64,000 bases of DNA from Planococcus sp. MSAK28401 (GTDB lineage: Bacteria; Bacillota; Bacilli; Bacillales_A; Planococcaceae): positions 343,001-407,000 of the forward strand of contig NZ_JAAMTH010000001.1 of the NCBI RefSeq assembly GCF_018283455.1, written 5' to 3'. The notes under the pieces are model-generated. The model was not told where the DNA came from. It ran no database searches and saw only the letters and a list, made by a program, of their open reading frames with translations. Position 1 is the stretch's first letter. Each line of letters opens with the position of its first letter. Below, one piece after another: positions 17,610 through 26,373 of this stretch. The position numbers were made by a program, and so were the translations under genes.

Positions 17610-18140
17610 ACAGAAAAACACCTCCAGTTTGTCGTTGTTACTACATACGACTTTGGGGGTGCTTTTTCCTTGTCTCATTTTATTGGGTCACTCTACTTTT
17701 TGGGACAGCTCTTTTAGCGGATGGTGCAGTTTTTCAGGGCGGATGACGATGAGCGGCTTGTGGTATGCCAAAGCGGCGCTTGCGTCCATCGCGGTGTTCC
17801 ACTGCTTGTACTGCTCGCCAAACAAGGCGATGACGAGGTCCGATTTTTCCATCAACACGCTCGTACGCAAATTATTGAAACTGGACGCTGCGGCATCCTT
17901 GAAGATAGCGCTTGGCTGTTCTCCCAGAATCTCTTCGCCGATATTGTCGGAGCGGTCGTGGTTTTCCATCGGCCCGACGAAATCGACCGGCAGATTGAGC
18001 GCCAAGGATTTCTTTTTGATTTCTTCGCGCCAGGAACTGTGAATTTCACCTGCAAGATAAACGGTTAATCTCATGAGTCTCATCCTCCATTTTCCATTTC
18101 CTCTTAGTGTAGCATAAAGGAGCATGAGCCGGAAAAGGAT

Positions 18141-18362
18141 TCAGACAATTTGACGTTCTCTCGTTTGGACGGGCATACATGAAAGCACATGGTCGATTTT
18201 AAAGTGGCGCTTCTCGCGGCGCAAAAAACAGTACGCCTGGAACGAATCACCGCTGACTTTCAAGATTTTGACGCGGCGTTTGCTGATGGTGCCGTCGTTT
18301 GCAATGTACATCATGTCGATCGATTGCTGGTATTTGAATGCTTTCAGAAGTTGCGCTTTCAT
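18141..18362 (-). CDS. Small WYL-like domain protein, possibly SOS-regulated
   Basis: A 73-residue basic protein with beta-rich content: SIDMMYIANDGTISKRRVKI, a DSFQAYCFLRREKRHFKIDH core and a short tail. The 'aYC..R.ekR.FkiDri' pattern is that of the WYL/YolD-like beta-barrel fold. The SD GAGGAGG precedes the ATG. Its minus-strand promoter has a -10 TATAAT (18397-18402) immediately followed by a perfect GAAC-n4-GTTC LexA box. It is divergent from sbcDC. The function is unknown. Confidence 0.75.
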   Translation of the reverse strand: MKAQLLKAFKYQQSIDMMYIANDGTISKRRVKILKVSGDSFQAYCFLRREKRHFKIDHVLSCMPVQTRERQIV

Positions 18363-18380
18363 GATAACCCTCCTCAGATA

Positions 18381-18394
18381 AGAACGTTTGTTCT
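18381..18394. promoter_or_regulatory. LexA (DinR) box at the WYL-like gene promoter
   Basis: AGAACGTTTGTTCT contains the Gram-positive LexA core GAAC-n4-GTTC as an almost perfect palindrome. It lies directly after the minus-strand -10 TATAAT, where LexA binding would block the start of transcription. Confidence 0.7.
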
Positions 18395-18439
18395 CATTAT
18401 ATACCGGCCGGGGGAATGAAACAAGTGAAATGAATCGTG

Positions 18440-18462
18440 TATAATGGAACGAACGTATATTC
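18440..18462 (+). promoter_or_regulatory. sbcDC promoter -10 with LexA-like site
   Basis: TATAAT (18440-18445) is followed by GAACGTATATTC (18451-18462), which differs from GAAC-n4-GTTC at one position. The pair sits about 30 bases upstream of the sbcD start, so sbcDC may share SOS control with the divergent small gene. Confidence 0.5.
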
Positions 18463-18490
18463 TTTTATATAGAAGAAAGGGGATCTTTTT

Positions 18491-19654
18491 ATGAAATTCA
18501 TCCATACCGCTGACTGGCATCTCGGAAAATTGGTGCAGGGCGTACATATGACAGAAGACCAGCGATTTGTGTTGAATCAATTGATCAAAGCAATCGAACA
18601 GGAGCGCCCCGATGCACTCGTCATCGCAGGAGATCTATATGACCGTGCCGTGCCGCCGACAGAAGCGGTGCGTTTGCTGGATGATCTGCTCGCGAAAATC
18701 GTGCTGGATATGAAAGTGCCGGTTATTGCCGTGGCAGGGAACCACGATAGCCCAGGAAGGCTTGATTTCGGGAGCCGCGCATTGAAAAGCAACGGCCTTC
18801 ATATCGCGGGCCCGATCCGGCCTGAATTCGACCCGGTTGTTTTGAATGATGAAGCGGGCGAAGTTCATTTTCATCTAGTGCCGTACACGGATCCATCGAT
18901 GGTGCGTCATGTATTTGAAGATCCGGACATCAAAACCCATGACGATGCGATGAAAGCGATGACTGGACGCATTTCCGCTGAAATGAATCCGTCGGCGCGT
19001 CACGTGTTCGTCGGCCATGCGTTCGTGACGCCTCGCGGAGAACAGGAAGACAATACGAGCGATGCCGAACGGCCGCTTGCGATCGGCGGGGCGGAACACG
19101 TCAGCGCGCAGCATTTCCAGCCGTTCCATTACACAGCGCTCGGCCATTTGCATAAAGCGCATTATGTATTGAATGAGACGATCCGCTATTCAGGGTCGCC
19201 ATTGAAATATTCGATATCGGAAGAGCACCATCAAAAAGGGTTCCATGTGGTTGAGTTAGCTGCAGATGGATCTGTCACAGTCGACAAGCGCTTATTCACA
19301 GCGAAGCGCGATATGCGTTCAGTGGAAGGGACAATCGCGGAAATTATGGAGCATGAAAGAAGCGACGATTATGTCTTCGTTACCTTGCTCGATGAGACGC
19401 CCGTTTTGTATCCGATGGAAAAAGTGCGTTCGGTGTATCCGAACGCGATGCATGTGCAGCGCAAAACGTTCGCGAAAGAAGCCGGCGATTCGACCATCGG
19501 CAACCGCCGGAAGATGGACCCGATGCAATTATTCAACGCATTTTACGAGGAAGTAAAAGGCGATGTGCCGACAGCGGAAACGGCTGAACTGTTCGGCGAA
19601 GTGTTGCAGGAATTCCTGCAGGCAGATTCTGAACGTGAAGAGGTGAAGTCATGA
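18491..19654 (+). CDS. sbcD: Exonuclease SbcCD subunit D
   Basis: The Mre11-like nuclease subunit, which with SbcC cuts DNA hairpins and processes blocked ends. All metallophosphatase motifs are present in order: HTADWHLGK, GDLYDRAVPP, AGNHDSPGRL, VGHAFVTP and ALGHLHKAH. At 387 residues it has the normal length. The SD AGAAAGGGG lies before the ATG. It overlaps sbcC by four bases (ATGA), so the two are coupled. Upstream is a LexA-like site. Confidence 0.96.
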   Translation: MKFIHTADWHLGKLVQGVHMTEDQRFVLNQLIKAIEQERPDALVIAGDLYDRAVPPTEAVRLLDDLLAKIVLDMKVPVIAVAGNHDSPGRLDFGSRALKSNGLHIAGPIRPEFDPVVLNDEAGEVHFHLVPYTDPSMVRHVFEDPDIKTHDDAMKAMTGRISAEMNPSARHVFVGHAFVTPRGEQEDNTSDAERPLAIGGAEHVSAQHFQPFHYTALGHLHKAHYVLNETIRYSGSPLKYSISEEHHQKGFHVVELAADGSVTVDKRLFTAKRDMRSVEGTIAEIMEHERSDDYVFVTLLDETPVLYPMEKVRSVYPNAMHVQRKTFAKEAGDSTIGNRRKMDPMQLFNAFYEEVKGDVPTAETAELFGEVLQEFLQADSEREEVKS

Positions 19655-22600
19655 AACCGGTCAAATTAAAACTGACGGCATTCGGCCCATACCGTGACAG
19701 TGAAGAAATTAATTTTGAAGACTTGGAAGGCAATCGCCTATTTGTCATCTCAGGCAGCACCGGTTCCGGCAAGACCAGCATTTTCGACGGCATTTGTTTC
19801 GCGCTCTACGGCTCGGCAAGCGGCTCGGACCGCAGTGAACCGAAAAACCTGCGCAGCGATTTCGCCAAGGATTCGGTCCATACTTCGGCAGAATTGACCT
19901 TTGAAGTGCACGGCACCACTTACCGCATCCTGCGCCAGATGAGCCATGTGAAAAAAGGCAATAAAAGCGCGACCGGTGAACGCTATGAATTTTTCGAATT
20001 GACCGATGCGGGCGAAAAGCCATGTGTCGAGCGGCAAATCGTCTCGGAGCTCAATCGGCGCATCGAGGAGATTCTCGGGCTTACTTTCTCTCAGTTCAAC
20101 CAGATCGTCATGCTGCCGCAAGGGGAATTCCGCAAGCTGTTGACGTCTGAAACAGATAATAAGGAAGCGATTTTGCGGAAGATTTTCCGCACCGAACCGT
20201 ACCGCTTGGTTGCCGAGCGGCTCAAGCACAAAAAAGACGAAGCGCAAGAGCGGTTTAAAGCGCAGCAGATGCTTTACAAAGAGCAAGTGCAGGCGATTGC
20301 GGGTTCTTTGCCGCAGCGTGAATCAGCTCTTTTTGAAGTGTTCGCACAAGGTGATTTCCAGCGCAGCCAATTACTCGCAGGGCTTGAAGGGGAGATCCGC
20401 CATTACGAATCGGAAAGCATCAGCCTGCAGGAGCGCTATCAGCAATCCTATGATTTCCACAATAAAAAAATGGCCGAGTTCCACGAAGCGAAAGGCTGGA
20501 ATGGGCGCTTCGACGAATTAGAAGCGAAAAAGCGCCATTTGCAGGAACTCGAAGAACAACTGCCGGCGGTCAAAGAATGGGAACAGCAAGTCACAGCAGC
20601 CGATCAAGCGGGCATGATCACTGGCTTGGAAGAGCAGGTGCTGGATCTTGTAGCCAATGAACGCCAAAAACGCGAAGAATTGCGTCGTGCCGAGACGGCT
20701 GAACAGAAAGCCCAGGAAATGAAGCGGCAGGCGCAGCAAGTGAAAGATGAAGAAGAAAACCGCCATGAACAGCGTCAAGCTGCACAACAAGCGCTGATCC
20801 GCCTGATCGATATGGAAGCAGGCGTAAAGGAGCTGGAACAACAGCGTGCAGCTGTCCAGCAATTGGAGAAAGCTGCCATTCACGCCAGAACGGCATTGCA
20901 AAGAACGGATGAACAAGCAGCAAGCGCCGAGCAACAACTGGCGCAAACGAAATCATTCATTCAACAACTGGAAGAAAGACTGGAGCAGTTCGACGAAAAG
21001 CGGGACCGCCAGAACCGATTGGCGGAACAACGGCGCGTCTTGGCGGAATATCTTCGCTTGGAGCAAAAGCTCGAAGGTTTGGCCGAGCAATCAGCGGGAG
21101 ATCAGGCGAAGTTTGAACAAGCGCAAAAAGCCCATCAAACGATGGAACATGATTGGTTCGCCAACCAGGCGGCGCTGCTCGCATCGAAACTGCACGACGG
21201 GGAAGCGTGCCCTGTTTGCGGAAGCCTCGACCATCCGACAAAACAGCTAGGCAGTTCTGCAGCAGTAAACCAGCAAGCGATGGAACAGGCCAAGCAAGTG
21301 TTGGCACAAAGCGAGCAAAAATTCCGCAAAACGGAAGCGGAACAAGCCGCGGTCCGTGAACAGGCGACAGTGAAGCGTGAGGAACTGGACGGCATGTCGA
21401 TTGCGGCTGAGCAAGCGTCAGCGCAATTGGAGACGATACGTTCTGAGCAGCATTCGTTAACTGGAGAGCTCGAGCAATTGCAATCCGATAAAGAGCAGTT
21501 GCGCAAGCGCAAGTTGGCATTCGCGGAGATGGAAGACCAGTTATCGAGCTTAAAGAAACAGCAGGCGGAAGCCCAGCACAGCACGCAAGAAAAACGCTCA
21601 GCGCATGAATCGGCACAGGCGGTATTGGAAAGCAAGCTGACCTCGATTCCGCAAGCGCTACGTGATCTTGGATCGCTTCGAACAGAAACCGCAAAAGCGC
21701 AGGAAACGAAAGACCGCTTAGAAGCGGCTTGGCAACAAGCACAGGATGCCCTGCAAAAAGCCGAGCGCCAAGTGTCGGAGGCGGCGGTGTCGCTTCGGCA
21801 TAGCAAGGAGTCCGTGGAAGAACTGAAAGAAAAGCGCGGCCATGCCGAAAGCCGTTTCGAGGAAGCGCTTGTGAAATCCGCTTTCGCTACGAAGGAAGCT
21901 TATCAAGAGGCCAAATTGGAAACATCTCGCTACGAAGAATTGAAAACGCAAATTGAGCAGTACAAGCAAGACCGCCATACGACAGAGCGACAAACGGCGG
22001 AGCTCGAAAGTGCGCTCGACGGCCGTAGCCGTGTTGACGTGTCGAATGCGGAACAAGCACTTGCCGAATTGAAGGCCGATTACGAGCGGGCGCTTTCTGA
22101 ATTGAATACGTCTAAAGAATATAAGAAAAAAGCCCAAACGTTCTTTGATGAAATCTCCGATGCGTCTGCAAAAGAGGCTGCGGCTGAAGCCGAATTCGCG
22201 CGCATCGTCGATCTCTACGATACGATCCGCGGGCAGAACGATATGAAGCTATCCTTTGAACGCTATTTGCAAATCGAGTATTTGGAACAGATTTTGGAAG
22301 CGGCCAATGAGCGGCTCAAGCATTTATCGAACGGGCAATTCCATTTGACGAGAAGCGACCGGCAGGAAGCGCGCGGGAAGCAAAGCGGCCTCGGCCTGGA
22401 TGTGTATGACGCCTATACCGGCCAGACGCGCGACGTCAAGACGATGTCCGGCGGAGAGAAATTCAATGCTTCATTGTGCCTGGCGCTCGGAATGGCTGAT
22501 GTCATTCAAAGCTTTGAAGGCAATGTATCGATTGAAACGATGTTTATCGATGAAGGCTTCGGCTCATTGGATGAAGAATCCTTGAATAAAGCAATTGAGA

Positions 22601-22740
22601 CTTTGGTGGACTTGCAGAAATCAGGAAGGATGATCGGGGTCATTTCCCATGTGCAGGAATTAAAAGCAGCGATTCCGGCCATTTTGGAAGTCGAGAAAAC
22701 GAAAGAAGGCATCAGCCGAACACGTTTCCAATTGAAATGA
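19651..22740 (+). CDS. sbcC: Exonuclease SbcCD subunit C (SMC-like ATPase)
   Basis: The Rad50-like ATPase partner of SbcD. Walker A GSTGSGKTSIFDG lies near residue 34. A long Glu/Gln/Ala-rich coiled coil is split near residue 518 by the CPVC zinc hook (GEACPVCGSLDHP). The C-terminal lobe has the ABC signature MSGGEKFNASL and Walker B METMFIDEGFGSLDEE. At 1029 residues it is normal for the family. Translation is coupled to sbcD. Confidence 0.96.
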   Translation: MKPVKLKLTAFGPYRDSEEINFEDLEGNRLFVISGSTGSGKTSIFDGICFALYGSASGSDRSEPKNLRSDFAKDSVHTSAELTFEVHGTTYRILRQMSHVKKGNKSATGERYEFFELTDAGEKPCVERQIVSELNRRIEEILGLTFSQFNQIVMLPQGEFRKLLTSETDNKEAILRKIFRTEPYRLVAERLKHKKDEAQERFKAQQMLYKEQVQAIAGSLPQRESALFEVFAQGDFQRSQLLAGLEGEIRHYESESISLQERYQQSYDFHNKKMAEFHEAKGWNGRFDELEAKKRHLQELEEQLPAVKEWEQQVTAADQAGMITGLEEQVLDLVANERQKREELRRAETAEQKAQEMKRQAQQVKDEEENRHEQRQAAQQALIRLIDMEAGVKELEQQRAAVQQLEKAAIHARTALQRTDEQAASAEQQLAQTKSFIQQLEERLEQFDEKRDRQNRLAEQRRVLAEYLRLEQKLEGLAEQSAGDQAKFEQAQKAHQTMEHDWFANQAALLASKLHDGEACPVCGSLDHPTKQLGSSAAVNQQAMEQAKQVLAQSEQKFRKTEAEQAAVREQATVKREELDGMSIAAEQASAQLETIRSEQHSLTGELEQLQSDKEQLRKRKLAFAEMEDQLSSLKKQQAEAQHSTQEKRSAHESAQAVLESKLTSIPQALRDLGSLRTETAKAQETKDRLEAAWQQAQDALQKAERQVSEAAVSLRHSKESVEELKEKRGHAESRFEEALVKSAFATKEAYQEAKLETSRYEELKTQIEQYKQDRHTTERQTAELESALDGRSRVDVSNAEQALAELKADYERALSELNTSKEYKKKAQTFFDEISDASAKEAAAEAEFARIVDLYDTIRGQNDMKLSFERYLQIEYLEQILEAANERLKHLSNGQFHLTRSDRQEARGKQSGLGLDVYDAYTGQTRDVKTMSGGEKFNASLCLALGMADVIQSFEGNVSIETMFIDEGFGSLDEESLNKAIETLVDLQKSGRMIGVISHVQELKAAIPAILEVEKTKEGISRTRFQLK

Positions 22741-22852
22741 CGAGCAACGTTTACAATGAGAGAAGAACGTGAATGATAAGAGCAAAGCTTGCTTTCGGAA
22801 ACTGTCTGTTGTAAATGGGCAAGCGGAGCAGATCGGCAAAGGGGTTTTGACG

Positions 22853-23065
22853 ATGAAGAATTTCAGTTTCAATGCCAGATTGATTTATTTCGGGGCGATT
22901 GCATTGTTCAGTCTTGGCTTCTTTTTTCTGCAGTTGTCATCAGTCATGGACGGCGGCACCGGCATCGGCTCAATCATCTTGCTTATTCTATGGGGTGTGA
23001 TGGCCGCTTTCGGCATTGGCGGCATCATCGCGAGCTTCGCGGTGAAAAAGCGCAGCAATAAATAG
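22853..23065 (+). CDS. Small two-helix membrane protein, unknown
   Basis: A 70-residue protein with two hydrophobic helices (about 7-30 and 37-62) separated by a Gly-rich loop (MDGGTGIG) and a basic C-terminus (KKRSNK). ATG at 22853 has a GGGG-type SD nine bases upstream; a longer frame from 22769 would add 28 unlikely polar residues. It follows sbcC by 112 bases and is ended by a strong terminator. No family was recognised. Confidence 0.65.
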   Translation: MKNFSFNARLIYFGAIALFSLGFFFLQLSSVMDGGTGIGSIILLILWGVMAAFGIGGIIASFAVKKRSNK

Positions 23066-23070
23066 CGAAA

Positions 23071-23112
23071 GAGCCACCGCAGAACCGATAATGGTTCTGC
23101 GGTGGCTCTTTT
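23071..23112 (+). terminator. Terminator downstream of sbcDC and small membrane gene
   Basis: A perfect 16-bp stem, GAGCCACCGCAGAACC with GGTTCTGCGGTGGCTC, is followed by TTTT. Confidence 0.92.
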
Positions 23113-23211
23113 GACTGAAAAAGCAGAATAGCGGTGAAAGTTTGGCAACTCAATCAAGCGCAAATTCTATGATAAAGTGGAAACAATATGAGAAATCAGG
23201 AGTGAATGCAG

Positions 23212-24480
23212 ATGTCCAAACAACTTAGCCCGAAGCAAGTGGTCGATTTGATCGAAGCGCAAGCGGATATCATCGTGCCGATCGCGAACGGGGAGCCGAT
23301 CCGGCTGCTCGATATTCTGGAACAACACGCAGAGGAACTGGACGGGGTCAAGATTCACCAAATGCTCGCCTTGCGTGACCGTGCCTATATCCGCGGGGAA
23401 CTCGAGCAGCTTCGCCATGTATCGTATTTCCTGAGCGGCGCGACCCGCAAAGTGTACCAGCAAGCGAAGATGGATCTGGTGCCGAATAATTTTCACGAGA
23501 TGCCGCGCCTGTTGCAAAAAGCGACGAAGATGTCGATGATCATGACGGTCGCTTCGCCGATGGACGAACACGGTTATTTCACCTTCGGCACACAAGCCGA
23601 TTACGTCGCTGAATTCGTCGGCAAAGTGCCGTTCATTTTGGAAGTGAATGAACAGATGCCGCGCACTTTCGGCCGTAACCAAATCCACATTAGCCAAATC
23701 GCAGGCTATGTGGAGCATCACGCGCCTCTTGCGGAAGAACAAGTCGGTGAAATCAGCGAGATGGACATCCAGATCGCCTCGTCGATCATTGGCGATATCG
23801 AAAACGGCGATACGCTTCAGATTGGCATCGGTTCTGTGCCGAACGCGGTCATCAGCATGTTGAAAGACCATCGCCATTTAGGCATCCACACAGAAATGCT
23901 GCCGGATGGCGTGGCAGACCTGGTCAACTCGGGAGCAATCGACGGCACGCGCAAATTTACAAACCCCGGAAAAATCGTCGCGACTTTCGCTTACGGATCA
24001 AAAAAATTGTATGATTTCCTTGATGGCAACCCTGCAGTGGAGATGCTTCCGGTAAGCATCGTCAACGATCCGCGGGAAATTGCTAAAGAGAAGAATATCG
24101 TGTCGATCAATGCAACAACAGAAGTCGATTTGTATGGCCAATGCGCTTCTGAAACGGTCGGCGGAAAATATTATTCATCCAGTGGAGGCCAAGTCGATTT
24201 CGCACGGGGCGTACGTTTCGCTGAGAACGGCAAAGGCTATATCTGCATGCCATCGACTGCCAAAAGCGAGAGCTTATCGCGCATCAAGCTGAACCTGGCG
24301 CCGCAATCGGTCGTCACGACAGGCAAAAATGACGTCGATAATATCGTCACGGAATACGGCATCGCGCGCCTCCACGGCGTATCTCTTGCGGAGCGGGCAA
24401 AGCGCCTCATCAGCATCGCCCATCCGAAATTCCGCGAAGAGCTGATGTTCGACGCGAAAAAGAATGGTTTCTTGCTGTAA
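23212..24480 (+). CDS. Acetyl-CoA hydrolase/transferase family protein
   Basis: A class I CoA-transferase-like enzyme of 422 residues. The N-terminal half carries ADIIVPIANGEP and SPMDEHGYFTFG; the C-terminal half carries IGIGSVPNAVISML, LGIHTEMLPDGVADL and SINATTEVDLYGQCASE, the region preceding the expected catalytic glutamate. Members hydrolyse acetyl-CoA or move CoA between acyl groups (succinate, 4-hydroxybutyrate, acetate); the exact pair cannot be told. ATG at 23212 was preferred over ATG at 23206 because AGGAG then has nine-base spacing. Single gene with its own terminator. Confidence 0.9.
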   Translation: MSKQLSPKQVVDLIEAQADIIVPIANGEPIRLLDILEQHAEELDGVKIHQMLALRDRAYIRGELEQLRHVSYFLSGATRKVYQQAKMDLVPNNFHEMPRLLQKATKMSMIMTVASPMDEHGYFTFGTQADYVAEFVGKVPFILEVNEQMPRTFGRNQIHISQIAGYVEHHAPLAEEQVGEISEMDIQIASSIIGDIENGDTLQIGIGSVPNAVISMLKDHRHLGIHTEMLPDGVADLVNSGAIDGTRKFTNPGKIVATFAYGSKKLYDFLDGNPAVEMLPVSIVNDPREIAKEKNIVSINATTEVDLYGQCASETVGGKYYSSSGGQVDFARGVRFAENGKGYICMPSTAKSESLSRIKLNLAPQSVVTTGKNDVDNIVTEYGIARLHGVSLAERAKRLISIAHPKFREELMFDAKKNGFLL

Positions 24481-24507
24481 GTACAAAATTTACTGGTTAA
24501 ACGCATA

Positions 24508-24544
24508 AATCCCCAGCCGCAAAAGCAGCCGGGGATTTTTTTTA
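24508..24544 (+). terminator. Terminator of acetyl-CoA hydrolase/transferase gene
   Basis: AATCCCC (24508-24514) pairs with GGGGATT (24531-24537), with further GC pairing inside and a run of eight T. Confidence 0.88.
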
Positions 24545-24722
24545 ATGAACCGTCAGTTCGATAATACCGCTTCCTTTAAATTTTACTTTGCAGCACCCTT
24601 TCCTTAGTTTTGCCGTTTTTCTTCAATCCAGATGCCTGTATCAGAAGAAAGGAAATTTGCTTTTCGATTGGCTTATCTTATAAGATGATAAGGACAAGCT
24701 AGAAAAAGGAGCGGCATACATT

Positions 24723-25559
24723 ATGGGAGAAATTAGCAGGGAGCTATATAATTTCATTCTGAAAAATAAAAACTCCATGGTCGAAGAGTGGCTTGAAACA
24801 CGCGGCAGTCATGCAAATACCGTCTATTCAGCCAATGCATCCGACGACACAGTAGAGAAGTTGAGAAAGGAATCGATTGGTTTTATCGAGGCCGTCACTG
24901 CGATTTTTATCCACGATAAAGAAGAATCGCTTGCCTACGTTGAAGATTGGTCGTCGACGATCGCCAAAGAACGTGCCCAGCAATCCGTCCCGCTTTATGA
25001 AGTGATGGAGCATCTGGGGCAATTGCGTAGAATCTATTGGACTTGTGTCCGCCATTTCTTTGAGGAAGTGGATAGAGCGAATAGCCAGGATGCGTTGCGC
25101 TGGAGTGAAATGTTAAATGACATGTTCGACTTTATCATCGAAAGCTTTGCGCGCCATCATCACGAAGCTCACCAACGATTGCTGGCGAGCCAGCAGGAAG
25201 TGATCGACGAATTGAGCAGCCCGGTCATCCCAATTCGTAAAGGGGTCGGCATTTTGCCGTTGGTCGGCGGGATCGATACATACCGCGCCAAAGTGATTTT
25301 GGAGACGGCTCTTGAAGAAAGTGCCAAACAGCAATTGACGACGCTTTATATCGATTTGTCAGCGGTGCCGATCGTCGATACGATGGTTGCCCATCAATTG
25401 TTCCAGTTGATGGACTCGCTGAGAATCATCGGCGTGGAATCGGTCTTATCCGGCATCCGCCCTGAAATAGCCCAGACCGCCGTGACACTCGGCATCGATT
25501 TCAAAAACATCCAAGTCTACGCCAACCTGATGCAGGCGCTGGATGCACTCGACCATTAA
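24723..25559 (+). CDS. STAS domain protein, RsbR-type stressosome paralogue
   Basis: The N-terminal helical, non-haem globin-like domain (about 1-150) is followed by a STAS domain (about 160-275) with SSPVIPIRKGVGILPLVGGI, then DTYRAKVILE and LYIDLSAVPIVDTMVAHQLF. This two-part design is that of RsbRA-RD co-antagonists that build the stressosome controlling SigB. In the conserved 'DTGV'-like segment a serine (DLSAVP) stands where many paralogues have Thr or Ser as kinase target. No rsbS/rsbT is adjacent, as is usual for the dispersed paralogues. Confidence 0.88.
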   Translation: MGEISRELYNFILKNKNSMVEEWLETRGSHANTVYSANASDDTVEKLRKESIGFIEAVTAIFIHDKEESLAYVEDWSSTIAKERAQQSVPLYEVMEHLGQLRRIYWTCVRHFFEEVDRANSQDALRWSEMLNDMFDFIIESFARHHHEAHQRLLASQQEVIDELSSPVIPIRKGVGILPLVGGIDTYRAKVILETALEESAKQQLTTLYIDLSAVPIVDTMVAHQLFQLMDSLRIIGVESVLSGIRPEIAQTAVTLGIDFKNIQVYANLMQALDALDH

Positions 25560-25560
25560 G

Positions 25561-25593
25561 AAAGAGCCGTTCTCTTTGAGAGCGGCTCTTTTT
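25561..25593. terminator. Bidirectional terminator between RsbR-like and hemolysin III genes
   Basis: AAAGAGCCG...CGGCTCTTT forms a stem with A/T runs on both sides, between convergent genes. Confidence 0.87.
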
Positions 25594-25596
25594 GCG

Positions 25597-26244
25597 TTAT
25601 AGCACGTATAAGTAGACGGCCAGGAAGTGGCATGTGCTTCCGAGCAAGATGAAAATATGGAAAATCTCATGGAATCCTAAATAACGTGAAGATAGGAAGT
25701 CGGGCTTAAGCCAATAGACGACACCGCCGATCGTGTATAGAAGACCGCCGGCAACGAGCAGCCATAACCCGGCAGCAGGCAGGCTGGAGGCGAGCGGGCC
25801 TACTGCGAAGATGATGATCCAGCCCATCAAGATATAAATGGCGGTCGACAGCCAGCGTGGTGAATGAAACCAGATCATCTTGAAGAGAATGCCGCTAATG
25901 CCAAGTATGGCGACTATAGCGAAAATCACCCAGCCAAGCGTGCCTTCCAGCGCAATCAAACAAAACGGCGCATAGGAACCGGCAATCAGCAAGAAAATCA
26001 TGGAATGGTCCAATTTGCGGAAAAAGGCGATGACTCCCGGACGCGCTTTTACGGAATGGTAAACCGTTGAAGCCGTATACAGCAGAATCAAACTGATGCC
26101 GAAAATAACGACCGCTGTAACATGAGCTGCAGGAGCTTGCATGTAGGCAGCTTTGATGGCCATGGCAAGCAATGCAGTAAAGGACAAAAGGGCTCCGGCC
26201 AAATGGGACAGAGCATTAAAAGGCTCTCGGATAAATGCAGTCAT
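25597..26244 (-). CDS. Hemolysin III family protein (PAQR/HlyIII)
   Basis: A 215-residue membrane protein with seven predicted helices. It shows the family's early EPFNALSHLAGALLS, the second-helix HSMIFLLIAGSYAPFCL histidine/serine motif, and the last-helix HEIFHIFILLGSTCHFLAV histidines, which together form the metal site of PAQR-type hydrolases. B. subtilis YplQ is the likely counterpart. The SD AGGAGGT precedes the ATG. The physiological role is unclear; the family is associated with membrane lipid homeostasis. Confidence 0.92.
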   Translation of the reverse strand: MTAFIREPFNALSHLAGALLSFTALLAMAIKAAYMQAPAAHVTAVVIFGISLILLYTASTVYHSVKARPGVIAFFRKLDHSMIFLLIAGSYAPFCLIALEGTLGWVIFAIVAILGISGILFKMIWFHSPRWLSTAIYILMGWIIIFAVGPLASSLPAAGLWLLVAGGLLYTIGGVVYWLKPDFLSSRYLGFHEIFHIFILLGSTCHFLAVYLYVL

Positions 26245-26373
26245 GGATCTATACCTCCTGATACGTAGTTATCGAAACTACTTATAATAATATACGCATC
26301 GATTTCGTGGGTCAAGTTTGTCGCCTTTTCCATCATAGGGTAAAATGGAGAAACAGAAGTTGAGGTGAAGCGA

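Larger units (their letters stand above)
16422..17695 (-). mobile_element. IS3-family insertion sequence, 1274 bp
   Basis: The ends are imperfect inverted repeats: the left end in transcription direction starts TAGAGTGACCCAATAAAATG and the other end, inverted, starts TGAACTGACCCGGTAATTTG, both continuing to TGAGACA and an A-rich GCAC block. A 3-bp duplication (AAG on the minus strand; CTT at 16419-16421 and 17696-17698) flanks it. It encodes OrfA and OrfB in overlapping frames. Both frames are open, so the element could be active or recently inserted. Confidence 0.92.
16357..18074 (-). pseudogene. ytoQ: ytoQ interrupted by an IS3-family element
   Basis: The N-terminal part (18074 down to about 17696) reads MRLTVYLAGEIHSSWREEI, VGPMENHDRSDNIGEEI, KQWNTAMDASAALAY and RPEKLHHPLKELSQK, matching YtoQ. 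After the insertion the last codons (about 16421 down to 16357) read KANATVETCDQAIKALSYIF plus a glutamate and stop, the expected YtoQ C-terminus. The IS separates the two parts and introduces a stop after two codons. The AAG at the junction is present on both sides, as a 3-bp target duplication. The N-terminal piece could still give a truncated product of about 128 residues. YtoQ is a nucleoside-2-deoxyribosyltransferase-like protein of unknown role. Confidence 0.9.

Noticed and set aside
20518..22137. Long minus-strand frames opposite sbcC (such as 20957-21742 and 21135-21806)
   Set aside because: They mirror the codon bias of sbcC and have no ribosome sites or family resemblance.
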